From Chrysomallon squamiferum (Eukaryota; Mollusca; Gastropoda; Neomphalida; Peltospiridae), in contig CM022669.1 of NCBI GenBank assembly GCA_012295275.1, forward strand, positions 11,302,449-11,366,448: DNA of 64,000 nucleotides. Reading direction: 5' to 3'. Of this stretch, positions 1 through 12,059 are shown in pieces. The notes under the pieces are model-generated. The model searched no databases. It worked only from the letters and a program-made list of their open reading frames with translations, and was not told the DNA's origin. Each line of letters opens with the position of its first letter. The stretch's first letter is position 1. The position numbers and the translations under genes were made by a program.

Positions 1-409
1 AACATGTTCATCATTATGTTTACATTATATTTTAATATGTTTAAGTCAGTGTCTTTTTGTATTTTAGTTTATTAGTTTGCACTGTAAATCAGCCTTGAAC
101 TTACTTAGTATCAAAAATATATAAATATAAATATGGTATAATATACATATATATATATCATGAACCTTTAGTTCTCAAACCCTTCCTACATGCTAGAATA
201 ATAATATTCTACAGGGATCAATATATTACATTAAACTAATAGTACTGGTTGTTCATACTTGACTCCAGGGTAATCTATACAACTAATATTTGTGTTTGCC
301 AGATTAATACATTTGATAATACACACTGCCAAGAGCTTGCAAGTCCCAGGTTAAAAGAATAGGAATGAGAATGGGGCATAGCTATATTGTATGGGTCAAG
401 TATTTGCAA

Positions 410-448
<39 letters not shown>

Positions 449-660
449 GAATTAATAGAAAAAAAAAAAATATATATATATAATAACAATAACAATAACA
501 ACAACCACAACACCAATAATAGTAATAATAAAGAGTAATATTAATAATTATAATAATAAGAATTATAATAATAATAATAGCAACGACAACAACAACAACA
601 ACAACAATAATAAATAAATAAGTAATAATAATAATGACAATAATAACAACAGTAAAAATG
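410..660. repeat. (TAA)n and related AT-rich trinucleotide tract
   Basis: A near-perfect TAA array at 410-448, then an imperfect A-rich mosaic of AAT, AAC and AAG units to about 660. Simple-sequence DNA. Confidence 0.9.
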
Positions 661-832
661 ATGATGAGAATGATGTTGAGAACTCAAGCTGATAAATTAT
701 AAGGTCAGTCTAATCATATTTTATAATATATGAATTCCTTTATTATATTGCATGTTATTTAATTTACTTTTTAAGAATTTTTGAAAAAATTATTTATTTA
801 TCTGCTTTTTTCTTTCAGTTATTATTATTGTG

Positions 833-925
833 ATAGTTTTTATTATTATTATTATTACTATTATTATATATATTTTTTTAATTTCTATTTTTTTATTATT
901 ATTATTATTATTATTTTTAATATAA
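833..925. repeat. (TTA)n microsatellite, interrupted
   Basis: ATT/TTA repeats broken by short T runs. The 82-codon open frame across it is a low-complexity artefact. Confidence 0.88.
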
Positions 926-1062
926 TTATTATCATTATTTTATTCTGTCTTCATATTTTTCTTCTATATTTGATAATGTATGTGTGGTTTTTCCAAATAA
1001 TACATTTTCTTTCATCAATGAACAATTAAAGATTGAAAACGTTTTCATATAAAATATCTACT

Positions 1063-1063
1063 G

Positions 1064-1129
<66 letters not shown>
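1063..1129. repeat. (TTA)n microsatellite
   Basis: About 22 nearly perfect trinucleotide copies, followed shortly by an A homopolymer. Confidence 0.95.
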
Positions 1130-1380
1130 CAAAAATACAGTTTTACAATAAAAAAAAAAAAAAAACTTGGTGCAGTAAATCTTTAATATATTTCCAACAG
1201 ACTTATTAAAAATCCTAAGACAACTGAGAACAGATATAAAATTAGTATTATAGTTTTTGCTGTTTAATAATAAAAAAAATAAAAAAACACAGAAAGAAAA
1301 ACTTTGAGATATAAAAAAAAAAATGAGTAAGAAGAATTATTTTACATTTAATTAGTGCTGTAAAAGATTTTAGTTAAATG

Positions 1381-1698
1381 TCAGAGAGAGAGAGAGAGAA
1401 AGAAACAGAAATAACAGAAGGGGAATGAATGTCTTTAAAAGAAGGTAGGAAAGAAAGAGAGAAAGAAGAAAGGAGGACAGAGAAATTGAAAGAAAACATA
1501 GTTATATGTATGTATGTATGTATGCACGTATGTATGTATGTATGTATGTATTTTTCTATGTATGTATCTATGTATCTATGTATGTATGTATACATGTATG
1601 TGTATTTTTCTATCTATGTATGTATATATGTATGTATGTATTTTTCTACATATGTATGTATTTTTCTATGTATGTATGTATGTATGTATGTATATATG

Positions 1699-1732
<34 letters not shown>

Positions 1733-1747
1733 TGCATGTATGTATGT
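1381..1747. repeat. (GA)n then long (TATG)n with periodic TTTTTC interruptions
   Basis: A short GA array (1382-1400) and a purine-rich stretch precede a 240-bp TATG tetranucleotide array (1505-1747). The array is interrupted four times by TATTTTTCTA-type blocks (near 1550, 1605, 1640, 1660), so the interruption itself has been copied. The open frames in it (MYVCMYVC-type) are artefacts. Confidence 0.93.
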
Positions 1748-1974
1748 TTAATTAAGATTGTAAAAAAGACAAATTTGACTGATGGAAAGTAGAAAACAAG
1801 AGACAGAAAACGAAAATAAAAAATACAGTCTGTCCATAAAAACATATAAAATTTAAATCATTTTACAATTACTGTATATACCTTATTGTCCCAAAATATT
1901 TTTCACTACTTTAAATTACGTATTTTTCTATAACATTACTACTAACAATATCTTACATGATGAACATTTTAACA

Positions 1975-2205
1975 CATGGATTAAAAGTGCTGCTTTGCGC
2001 AGCTAGGTGATATAAATTGAGTTAATCCCCAGTGGATTAGTTGTCTAATCAGAACAACTGACTTAATAATGCCAGCGGGAAATTCATCCTTGAGTATCAT
2101 GTTAAACCTTTTATTTACAATGAATTGGGGCATATTAGATTTAATCTCCCGGTATTGCATCTTGTTTTCAAATGTGTAATAAATTAGTTTTATTTCGGTC
2201 TGTGA
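1975..2205. promoter_or_regulatory. Candidate cis-regulatory island with paired TAATCC sites
   Basis: A block of ordinary complexity inside very AT-rich DNA. It contains a head-to-head pair of K50-homeodomain-like sites, TAATCC at 2023-2028 and GGATTA at 2034-2039, and another TAATC at 2046-2050. A 75-codon frame on the minus strand is open here but resembles nothing I recognise. It could also be an unrecognised 3' exon or UTR of the Ig gene. Confidence 0.3.
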
Positions 2206-2470
2206 CATTTAAAAGCACTTTCTTGTTTGTAATGGAATTGTACAAGTAGTTAGATTTTGTTGATTTGGTTTTTAGATGTTTATTTATTTCGTGTTAAACT
2301 TCTTTTATTTAATGTTGTGAAGGAAATTTGTTTTTATTGTTTGTCTTCTTGTAAAGAGTTTTTTTTTTTTTTTTTTTTAATTTTTATATATTTTATTTTA
2401 TGGTTATTTTATTTTATTTATTTTGATTAATTCATTTTATTTCATTATTATTTTAGTGACTAAAAAAGTT

Positions 2471-2484
2471 TTTTTTTTTTTTTT

Positions 2485-2546
<62 letters not shown>
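2471..2546. repeat. Poly-T followed by (AT)n
   Basis: A T homopolymer of about 20 bases runs into about 28 AT dinucleotides. Self-complementary, and prone to slippage and cruciform formation. Confidence 0.95.
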
Positions 2547-2549
<3 letters not shown>

Positions 2550-2639
2550 ATTTATTTTTTGATATTTTTTTTGTTATTTATTTGATTATTTATTACTTTT
2601 TATTTACTAATTTTTTTAAATGATTTTCCCTCTCATGTT

Positions 2640-4881
2640 TTATGCATGTATCTGTTACTTAAGTGTATCTGTGTTTTTGTGTTCATGTATGTTTTTCTGT
2701 GCCTGCTTCCTTTAAGAGTCTATATATTACTGAATACATTTACATGATAATGTATTTTGAATATAAACTGCATCTATAATTACACTGCCTAACATTTAAT
2801 ATGATTGTCAGTTCATTTGTTTTAAATACTATCTATTCTGAAACTTACAACATAATAAATCTATATCTTTAAAATGGATAATTATTAACAACAAATTATA
2901 TAATATAATATATTGTATAAAATTAACCTTGTTACTTTCATACTTATATTTTCAAACTTATCCAACATACGTGATTTTAATTTTTTATTTTTATTTTCAA
3001 AACACTGAACATTTTGCAATAGCAACTTTTATAACAAAATTCGGGTCTACCAGTCCTTCCATCCTCCTCTATGTTAAAACAAAACATTCCTAAGTTTAAA
3101 AGCTTTATAATAATTATAAAATTTATAGTCCATGGCACAGCACACTATTATTGTTCTAGACATCTGATGTCATTAAGACTTTATGCTGAACAAAAATGCA
3201 AGCAACTAGCAAAAAGCAAGAAAAAGCACTCTCTATGTGTTATTGTACCCCTTTCATAGGATATAAAAATAATATGTTAGTTCATTTTATTTTATTTATT
3301 TTCTTAATTAATATTTTGCGTAATATTCATAGCATCTGAATTATTTCTATTAACAAAAGTGATTACTGATAATTTTTATTTTTTTCATTTTCAAAGTTTG
3401 ACAATCAAATTCTTGTACATATCAGTTTGTTCATTTTCCAGATTTCATTTTTAAATTGATATTTCACATAATTTGAATGTTTTCTGTAAATTATATTGAT
3501 ATCTAATTTTATTTTATTTTCATTGATTTGTGGGGTTTGATATGTCAACTGAATGCCAACAAAAGAATATTTAATTTTGTTTCATTTTAAAAATAATAAA
3601 TATAATATTTTAGTTAATACCAGTGATCAGTTTTTCATGAATTATGTCAACTTATCACATTAATAATAAAATATATTTACTTTTGTCTTGGATTTTCAAA
3701 ATTAACAATCCTTTCAGAATGTAAAGAATCACATTAATTGTTCAAGTTTTTTGTGTGTTATTTTTATTTTTTATTTTTTATTTTTAATGGCTGTAAGAAC
3801 CTTGTTCAATGATTGCAAAGTCTTTTTCATTTTAATTTTCATATCTGAAAATTCATTGACACATAAAATGCAAAATAAATCAGTGTTTCTTTGATAATAA
3901 ATTGAAGCCAAAATCTTGGTTTGTGTCTAAAAAACAGCCATGTTTCAAAAGAATTCACTTAGTCATGCAAATCAATGCTTGCCTAAGAAAATATATGTAT
4001 ATAATGCATGAGAAAATTATCACAGAAAAATTGTGACGTGAGATATTGGTTTAGAATATAGGCATTTACAAAACTACTTTACAATTGTTAACTTTTAAAG
4101 AAAATAATATTTAACAGTTACAAAGATTTTCTTTTTATGCCTTGAAACAAAGCATAATAAAATTATTTAAAAAAAATTATTCTTTCATATTTATTTATTT
4201 TTAATTTAAAAAAAATATATATGTTTAATTTCTTTAATAAGCCTATGAATGGGGTATCACTGTTATGTGCATTAATATAATAATTTAAATACAAACCATT
4301 CAATCTTTTATTATTAAATTATTAAAACAGTTATTATTTCTCATGAATTTTAGGCTTGGGGGAACATAATCTATGCATTTTTAAAAAATTTATTAATATA
4401 TTTATTATTTTAGCTTTTCAAAATTAAATTTTCACATTTTAATAATCAAATAACAATGAAAAGTAAAATTTAAGCAAAGATTCGTCCACATTATTTTGTT
4501 CAAGATTAAATGGTAAACACTTGAGTGGTATAGGGAATTTTTAATACATATAAAATACAACTATATAATACACACACAGGTATTACATATATATATTTAG
4601 GTTTCAGTACATTCATTTAGGTGCATTCTGCACTGTATAAATATTGCTTGAATTACATTTTCACAAATTAAAAGCAGTATTCTAGCAGTTTTGAAATATG
4701 TGAAAAATGCAAGATAAAATATATTTTTCATTGTATAGAGAAATATATTATTTTTGTTACATTGTGTATTATTATTATTATTTATTACTTTTATTATTAT
4801 TATTATTTTCATTTTATCAGTATTATCATCAACATCATTATACAATGTACTATACTATTCTTCATGTGTGTATTATTTTTA
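2640..4881. other. AT-rich DNA, expected site of the missing C-terminal exon
   Basis: The gene should end to the left of microexon D with a hydrophobic anchor exon entered in phase 1. I checked possible acceptors here (for example before 3205, 3840 and 2780). Each gave only a short non-hydrophobic peptide or an immediate stop, so none is called. A TTA tract lies at 4768-4806. Confidence 0.5.
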
Positions 4882-4958
4882 TTATACGGTGTAATATATG
4901 GTGTATTTAATGAAGATAAATGAATGTACTGACAAGAAGAAGATAAAACTATGCTTAC
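4882..4958 (-). other. Possible alternative 3' coding end: read-through of microexon D
   Basis: If the donor of microexon D is not used, the frame continues for 24 codons and stops with TAA at 4884-4882. The added peptide contains the hydrophobic run FIFFLSVHSFIFI. A hydrophobic C-terminus is what a GPI-anchored zig-8/Dpr protein needs, so this could be a retained-intron terminal exon. Against it, the tail ends in a polar stretch (KYTIYYTV), the AT-rich code favours F, I and Y by chance, and the donor is near consensus. AATAAA hexamers follow at once but are common by chance in such AT-rich DNA. Confidence 0.25.
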
Positions 4959-4982
4959 CTCGCTTCACATTTGATGTCTCTG
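4959..4982 (-). CDS. 24-nt microexon D, linker after Ig domain 2
   Basis: Candidate microexon flanked by a T/A-rich tract ending TTTTGCAG and a strong donor GAG|GTAAGC (4958-4953). In the phase left by exon C it encodes AETSNVKR and leaves in phase 1. The joined sequence VLN-AETSNVKR resembles the short linker after Ig2 in Dpr/zig-8 proteins, where a membrane-anchor tail normally follows. The acceptor is a tandem NAGNAG (GCAGCAG, 4986-4980). Using the distal AG would remove only one alanine and keep the frame. Support: both splice sites, correct phase at both ends, no stop, and a sensible peptide. At 24 nt it could still be chance, and transcript data would decide. Confidence 0.66.
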
Positions 4983-4986
4983 CTGC

Positions 4987-6543
4987 AAAATAAATAATAA
5001 ATTATTTTACACTGATGTAAGTAAATATGTAACTTAGTAAAATGCATATAGTTAATTGCCATTTGATATATTAGATGAATGGTGTGCATTTTTATAATTA
5101 ATTTTGACTCTAATGGAACAATTTAAAAACAAAAATTTACATTTTATAGTACAAATACAAATAAACTTTCAAAAACCTCAAAAACTGAAAAACAAACTGT
5201 GTACATAACACATGCAAATGAACTGTTCAGACTGAGCCATATTTAAGTTGCGTGTCGGAAAACTATGCAAGCGTTACATTAAACTCAGTCTCTGGCGATT
5301 ATTTGTAGTGTTAAAACAAATGCATGAATTAAAAAACTCTAATCAAGACTGAGTTTTATTCTGCAATAATTTTAATAACAAAATAAAAATACTTAAAACA
5401 TTTAAAAAATAATGACAGATTATATTAACTCTTGATAAGGTACATTAAATTAGTATACATTTAATATAAATTTATTTCTATGTTGTAATATTTGTATATT
5501 GTAGATGTGAAAATTATGAAAAGGCGAATAATGTTTTGAAAAATGTGTAGATTTGTGGATATTGTAATGTAGAAATGTGAAAGAAAAAAGTTTTATCATG
5601 CAAAAATAGTATTAAAAAAATAATAAAAACTGAAGAATGTAAATTAAAAATATTTAGACATTTTCTTTAAAAAAAAAAAAAAAAACATAATGAAATTTCA
5701 ATGCTGAAATTAAAAAAAAGGTGAAAAAAGAAATAATATTTAAATTATTGGTTAAAAACCCCTAAGTTTTATAATTTGCTGTTTTTTAATACACATTCAA
5801 TATCTCTTTATCCAAATTTCACTTAATGATTTCATTAAAAACTATTATAATGAGAAAAAGATTTAAAGAAAAAAAGAAAGAAATAGAGTATATTTTTCTA
5901 TTAAATATTGTCTGAGTATTTTATTGGGCATTTTTTTCAAACTTAATAAATTATTAGTGTGTTTAATCCATTTTGGAAGAAAAAATAATTGACATGCAGT
6001 TATTTAAATAATCAAATTTCAAAAAAATACATATTGTGCATTTAAATGCTGATTAAGATAGTAATTGCCAATACAAATTAATTTATATAAATTTTTAAAT
6101 ATAAATATTCTTCTTATTATTTTTTTTATTATTATTAGGAAAGTTAAAGGATTTTTTTTCATAATAGTTAGTAATTTATTGATCTTGAACCAAATCAAAA
6201 CTGAGTATTGAATGTTTTATACTTTATTTTTATCTCAAACTGAGAATTATTTTTAACACTAAATATTTTAAATAGTAGACATATGTATATGTCGAGGAAT
6301 GAATATAGATTTCAGTGTATTTACATATCTAACCAACACATACAAATTATGTCAAATGTGTATATATCCTTATATCTAAAACATACAACTTATGTCATAT
6401 ATGTATGTCTGTACATGTGTGTGTAACTAACACATACTGTTTCAGTATTCTTCATTACATGTTAAAAATAACACCATATCTAATTTCAGGGCTATTAACT
6501 GTTATTTATTTATTTTTTATTTTTTTTTTTTCAACAAAGCAGC
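4987..6543 (-). other. Intron C-D: AT-rich, nothing else seen
   Basis: About 1.6 kb from the exon C donor GTAGGT to the TTTTGCAG acceptor of microexon D. AT-rich, with short A runs (5670-5685) and no repeat array or exon-like block. A short island of moderate complexity lies at about 5215-5300. Confidence 0.7.
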
Positions 6544-6549
6544 ACCTAC

Positions 6550-6834
6550 CGTTGAGTACAATCACTTTGAGGCTGGCTATGTGGACATTAGAACTTCGGC
6601 AGACATAGGTGCCTGCGTCACTCATGTTGCTTCTTCTAATCTCTAACACACTATGCAAAGTAAATGTCTTTCGATTGGGCAATTTTGAAATGGCTACCCT
6701 GCGATTACTTCGCAGTTTCAGGCCGTCTTTGAACCAGTCGACGTCTTCAGGGAGGTAATCTTTGGCTACAGCCGTACAGTTCAGTTTTATTGAGGTTCCC
6801 TTTTCCACATACCTCGTCCCAGACAAACTGATTC
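6550..6834 (-). CDS. Dpr/zig-8-like Ig receptor, exon C (complete Ig domain 2)
   Basis: Internal coding exon of 285 bp that encodes the whole second Ig domain. The acceptor is TTTCCAG (ending at 6835) and the donor GTAGGT (6549-6544). It enters and leaves in phase 1; the first codon (Gly) is split with exon B. About 95 residues: ISLSGTRYVEKG (A' strand), first cysteine in LNCTA (residue 20) within an NCT sequon, core Trp in VDWFKDG (residue 34), LHSVLEI (E strand), NMS sequon (70-72), then DAGTYVC with the second cysteine at residue 79, and the G strand SLKVIVLN. The order and spacing match the second domain of two-Ig Dpr/zig-8 proteins rather than three-domain DIP or IgLON proteins. No further Ig-like exon was seen downstream in the window. 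Confidence 0.87.
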
Positions 6835-9800
6835 CTGGAAATTGTAACGAAAATATACTCAAAATGTTAACATCACATGGAGGGTTTTTTTGTGTTAATA
6901 ATTTTTCTCTAATTTTTTTCTCCTTATATTTGGGTAATTTTTTTTTTTTTTTTTTTTTACTTTTTTAAAAAATGTTTTTTATAATTTAATTTTTATTATA
7001 ATATATTAATTTTATAAATATATTGGATTTTTTTTTGCTTATTTTTTTGTATTTATTTATTAATTAAAAACATTTTTTAGTATTTTTGTGGATTTTTTTC
7101 ATTACTTTTCTTTGTATTTCTTTGTTTTTTAAAAACTTTATTAAATTTCAATTCTTTATACAAGGGTAAATATTAAAATAACATGGACGTTTTTGCAATA
7201 ACAGTTTGTTTTTCATTGGGTTTTTAAAGTTTAATTTTTATATTTTATATTTTCAAAACATATTTTAGAATATTAAGTTTTTAATACAGTTAATTTTAAT
7301 AGTAAATGGATAATTTTCATTAATATTTTTTTTATTTCTTCATTTATTTTAAAAATGATATTGAATGATTTCATTAAGTTGATTTCTGATTGTTTTTTAA
7401 AAATGTATCTTTCAAACTGTTCATTAATTTTTAACGTAATTTTCTTTATTCATTTTTCAAAATATATTTGTAGTTTGTTCATACAATGCCTAACAATCAG
7501 TTAGTACAATGTAAAATCTAATTAACAGATGAATGTTTATTTTATTTTATTGTTGTTTTTGTTATTATTATTATTATTATTGTATCTTTCTTAAGATTTA
7601 AATTTGTCTCCCTTTATATAAAAAACCCCCACTTGTTCATGGTACTAATTATTTTATTTGTTAAGATTTTAATTTGTTTTTCTATTTTTTTCAAACTTTT
7701 TACAAGAGTCCTTACTATCTTACTCTTTATTTACTGATATTTTCAAATGATATGGATTTTTACTTTTCACTTTTTTGGTGTAAAAATTTTTCTTTGTTGT
7801 TTCTTAACCTTATTTTTATTATTTAATTTTAATTATATAGTTTACGTTTTTTTTTTTCATTTTTTACTTAAAATTATGTCAGTTAATTAACTTTTACAAT
7901 AAATTTTTGTTTTATAATTTTTTATTTAGTTTATAATTGGTTTCCTTTTCTTTTCAGTTTGTAAAATTATCTTAATATGCTTCTCAATATAATTAAATAA
8001 AATTCAAAAATAATGTTTTTTATATAGTTTATTATTTAGTTTATATTTTAATCTTTTTTCATTTTTTTTAGATTAATACTTAATCTCATTCCTATTTTTT
8101 TACTCTTTTTTCTCTCTTTCCTTATTTGCACTTTATTGCTTTAATTTAATTTTTCCTTGTCTCAAATATAAATTATTTAATTTTAATTTATGAAAAAAAA
8201 AAAAAAAGATATAATTATCAGAAACAAGTAATAGCAACAATAAAAGTGGTAAATTATTTATTCAGGGTATAATTTTGGATCAAGTAAATACTCAGCTTTG
8301 TTTTTTTTTCTGTTTTTTAATTTTTATTTATTTATTTTATTTATTTTATTCATTTATATGTGTACTTATTATTATTATAGTTATTATTACTATTATCATA
8401 ATATTTTTTTTCTCGTTGTGTTGTTTTTGTTATTATTGTAATCATTATTATTATCTCTATTAAATTCATTTTTGAAATTAACATTTCTTTTTCCTTTTCT
8501 AATTTCCTTTTTCTTATTTGTTATTTTAAATTTATAAAATCTCTTTCTTATATTTTTATGTTTTATTTTTCACTAGTACCATTTTCATGTTTCTTTTTTC
8601 TTCTTCTTTTTTCTTTTAAACTGTTAATAATAAAGATTGATTGATTGAATTAAAGAGGTCTTTTCATGTATAATTCTACTGAATAGGAAATAAAATTGCC
8701 ACTGATTTCTGCTCAAAAGAATTCTCTCCCTTGGGAAATTTGTAACTTGAATTTCTCACAATTACAATTTAAAAAACAAATTAAAAAAAAAAAGGAATTA
8801 TATTTGTTCTACATTTTAGTCTTTTTGTGGAACCAGAAAAATTACTATTTCAGTCACCATAGTAATGACCTTTGACCAAATTTGAGGTTAATAATTACAG
8901 TTTCTGGACATGTTTAATGTTTGTAGTACTTCATTCATCAAGATTCTGTTCCCAACAACATGAAATATTTTGTGGAATTTTAGAATAAATAAATAAAAAT
9001 AAAGTAAACATAAGACAAAATGAAATAAAATAAAATAAAACAAAACAAAATAAAATAAAACAAAATAAAAATGTATTCAATATTCAGAAGATCAAGTTTT
9101 ACTGAATGTTGGCTTTTAATTTAGTATTTAAAAACCTTACATACATAATAACTTCTCCCTCGAAATAGTCAATAAACTTTTAATAAGATCTGAAATTATT
9201 AATAGTCTGGTAAGAAGATGAACAATCAATATTTCATTATCTTTAGAACCTCTGACACAGAAGTTACTTTGTTAAGAAAAAAGAAATTAATCCATAATTT
9301 TCCATTACTTACTCAGACGTAAAATAAAAAATAACCCAGGGTCAGTGACTGACATGTATATTAAACTCAGGTGGGTCACTCAGTCTGATATTTTTATCAG
9401 ATTTAATTTGGGAACAAATCTCTTTATCATGTTCTTTTTTCTGATAATGGCATTGTCAGTTATCTGAGGATTTCTTTCACATCATAACTGAAACCTGGGG
9501 TCACCTGATTTTTTTTTTGTTTTTTTTATTTTTTTTTATTACATTATCAATAAAATCAGAATTTTTTTTTTTTTTTTTTTTTATTATTTTTTTTTTTTTA
9601 AATAGTCTCTCAATCTATCCAATTTCTTTTTCCTTTTATTTTATTTATTTTATTTTATTTTTATTTCAGATAATGTTATTACCAGAAACTTGGGAAGGTC
9701 GATTTCTTTTAGAATCATAATTTAAAAGGTACTGGGAAGAGATCCTTTGTCACTTCAGAATTAGTAATCTCAGTGGTTTTTCTTTAGCATCTTAACTTGA

Positions 9801-10785
9801 ATTGGAGTGAAAATCTGTTATTTTTTATATTTTCAGATAAAGTTATTACCAGTAAAACTGGGAGTGTGTATTTCTTTAGCTTGGTAATTTAAATGAGGGA
9901 TTGACCCATTGTTATTTCTTTTATAATAATTTCTTTACAAATACACTGTGTCTGGTAGCTTGTTTGGCTTTTTAACTTAAACTGGGAATAGTAAGATCTG
10001 GATTCTTTGATATAATCTTTTCCAGTAATGCTATTATCATAAATTGAAAATTAGCAGGTTTCTTTAAAATGATGGTTTTAAACTGGATATAAAAAGTGAT
10101 CCTTTATTACAATTATTACTGTTATTATTATTATTTTTGTTTGTTATCAGGATATAAAAAGTGAGAGAATCTTTACGACATATTAATATAGACAGGAATA
10201 AACTCAAATGAAATACTTTTTGACGACAACTTCTTTATCAAAAAATTACAGACTGAAATCTCTTTTTTCATCATAATAAAGAAAATTATCGGGTGAAATA
10301 AGGGCCATTTCACTTTATTTTATTTTTTCTGATTTATTTATCAGTAAGCAGCTAAAAAGTATTTGTGTCATTTTATATATATATATATATTAAAGTAGAG
10401 AATGTCATTCACCTAATCATCTTTAAATGTGATTAACCTAAACAAAGTATAAATAGTTATTATTTTTATTATTTTATTCGCAATGGTTTTCGTTTATTTG
10501 TTTATTTGTACATTCCTTAATACTGTGTGTATCTGTGCTTTGTGTGTGTGTGTGTGTGTGTGTTTGTCTTTATGCATATGTAACCCCAGATTTTTTTTCA
10601 GGACAGGAATACTGACTTACTGTGCAAAGCTAGTAAAATGAAGATGAAAACAAAAAGTATGATTTGTGAAAAAAAGCACTGTGTATGAAAAAAAACATTA
10701 AATAAAAAGTGAAAAGTAAAATAAAAATAAAATAAAAGGGAAGAAGTGCTTTGCTTACTGTCTGTAACTATGTTTATATGTATGT

Positions 10786-10823
<38 letters not shown>

Positions 10824-11610
10824 ATCTATCAGTATGTGTTTTTATTATTATTATAATAATGATACTTTTTATTACATGACAGATGATAGCTATTTTATTT
10901 AATACAGTCTCTCTTGTGCACTTTTACACTGCCAAAATGATGGATAAAAATATGTATAATAAGTATTATTAAGCCATGTAGCATCATTTACGTGTTAAAG
11001 TTTTGTGAAATAAAAACAATGAAATATAATTATTCTAGTTCAAATATCATTAGGGTACAACTGATTTTTTGTCTCTAAAAGCTAGATGCAAATATTTCTG
11101 CTACAATTTCTCTAAGATGTTATAATTGCAGGCATTTATTGACTGATTTTCTTAATTGATTTTATTCCTTTGAAATACATTATTCTTTTTAATTGAATTT
11201 TTTAATTTATTTATTTATAAATATATGTTAAAATTAATTAAATATTTTTTAAATTTCAGTAAAACTTTATTTCTTTTTACATGTTTTATTTTGTTTTCTT
11301 TTTGTTTTTAACTTAAATATTGATATCAGTAAGTACTATTTATTTTTGTTTATTTTTTTTTTTTTTTTTATATACTGAAAGGGATGGGATAAAGTTTAAT
11401 TACATTAAAAAACACAAATTGTAATTTGACTTATAAACTTGCCTGTTCTTGCCTTTTCACCTGTATCTGAAAATTAAAAAAATAATAATAATAATAATAA
11501 AGTGATATTAGTTATCTTTGCTAACTAAAGGTGAATAAATTACTATTATTATAAAATAATCAAAAAGAAGGCTACAGTTATTATAGGTGTAGAACCATGG
11601 AATACGATAC
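6835..11610 (-). other. Left part of intron B-C: AT-rich, no exon recognised
   Basis: About 4.8 kb of very AT-rich intron. It holds poly-T runs (6940-6958, 9560-9600, 11349-11370), a TTA/ATT tract (8366-8460), an AAATA/AAACA array (8983-9070), a diverged repeat of roughly 170 bp built around GATAAAGTTATTACCAG and AACTGGGA (about 9660-10290), and TG/GT microsatellites (10542-10563, 10789-10820). No plausible exon in phase 1 was seen. Confidence 0.7.
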
Positions 11611-11920
11611 AGTGTGACATTAAATGTGATATAATAGGACATCATGTGTGATATGATATTAAGTGTGACATTAAATGTGATATAATAGGACATCATGTGT
11701 GATATGATATCAAGTGTGACATTTAATGTGATATAATAGGACATCATGTGTGATATGATATTAAGTGTGACATTAAATGTGATATAATAGGACATCATGT
11801 GTGATATGATATCAAGTGTGACATTTAATGTGATATTTCTGTGAGAATGAGTGTGATGTGATATTTCTGTGAGAATGAGTGTGATGTGATATTTCTGTGA
11901 GAATGAGTGTGATGCGATAG
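11611..11920. repeat. 51-bp minisatellite (alternating variants) joined to a 28-bp array
   Basis: Units starting GTGTGACATT begin at 11612, 11663, 11714, 11765 and 11816, exactly 51 bp apart. Copies alternate between ATTAA/TTAAATG and ATCAA/TTTAATG variants, so duplication proceeded partly as 102-bp dimers. The last unit is cut and runs into three copies of a 28-bp unit (ATATTTCTGTGAGAATGAGT; starts 11833, 11861, 11889). Because 51 is a multiple of 3, a 141-codon open frame runs through on the minus strand, but this is a consequence of the repeat and not a gene. The start of the unit resembles the exon-B-derived repeat to the right. Confidence 0.9.
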
Positions 11921-12059
11921 GCAACATAGTCATTCATTCACCAATAAAATTAAATGTGCTATTCTTTTAACCATGCTGAAGATTGACTCACATTTTCAAC
12001 TATTTTCTATACTATTAACTGTAACATAACTTTAAAATTATTATCCTGATATATGTATT

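Noticed and set aside
200-320. Another possible terminal exon on the minus strand (acceptor CTCTTGGCAG, about 31 codons)
   Set aside because: The peptide is not hydrophobic and resembles no known linker or anchor. Evidence is too weak.
2160-2215. Terminal exon after acceptor AATGTCACAG on the minus strand
   Set aside because: It gives only about ten polar residues before a stop, with no membrane anchor.
3156-3205. Possible terminal exon after microexon D (good TTTTTGCTAG acceptor, short frame to TAG)
   Set aside because: Phase fits, but the peptide is only about 16 residues (VACIFVQHKVLMTSDV) and lacks the expected hydrophobic anchor. AT-rich DNA offers many such acceptors.
4768-4885. AATAAA hexamers as a polyadenylation signal for the Ig gene
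   Set aside because: The hexamers arise from an ATT/TTA tract and are uninformative in AT-rich sequence.
11508-11933. 141-codon minus-strand frame with 17-residue repeats
   Set aside because: It is the 51-bp minisatellite read in a stop-free frame, with no start context, splice sites or domain.
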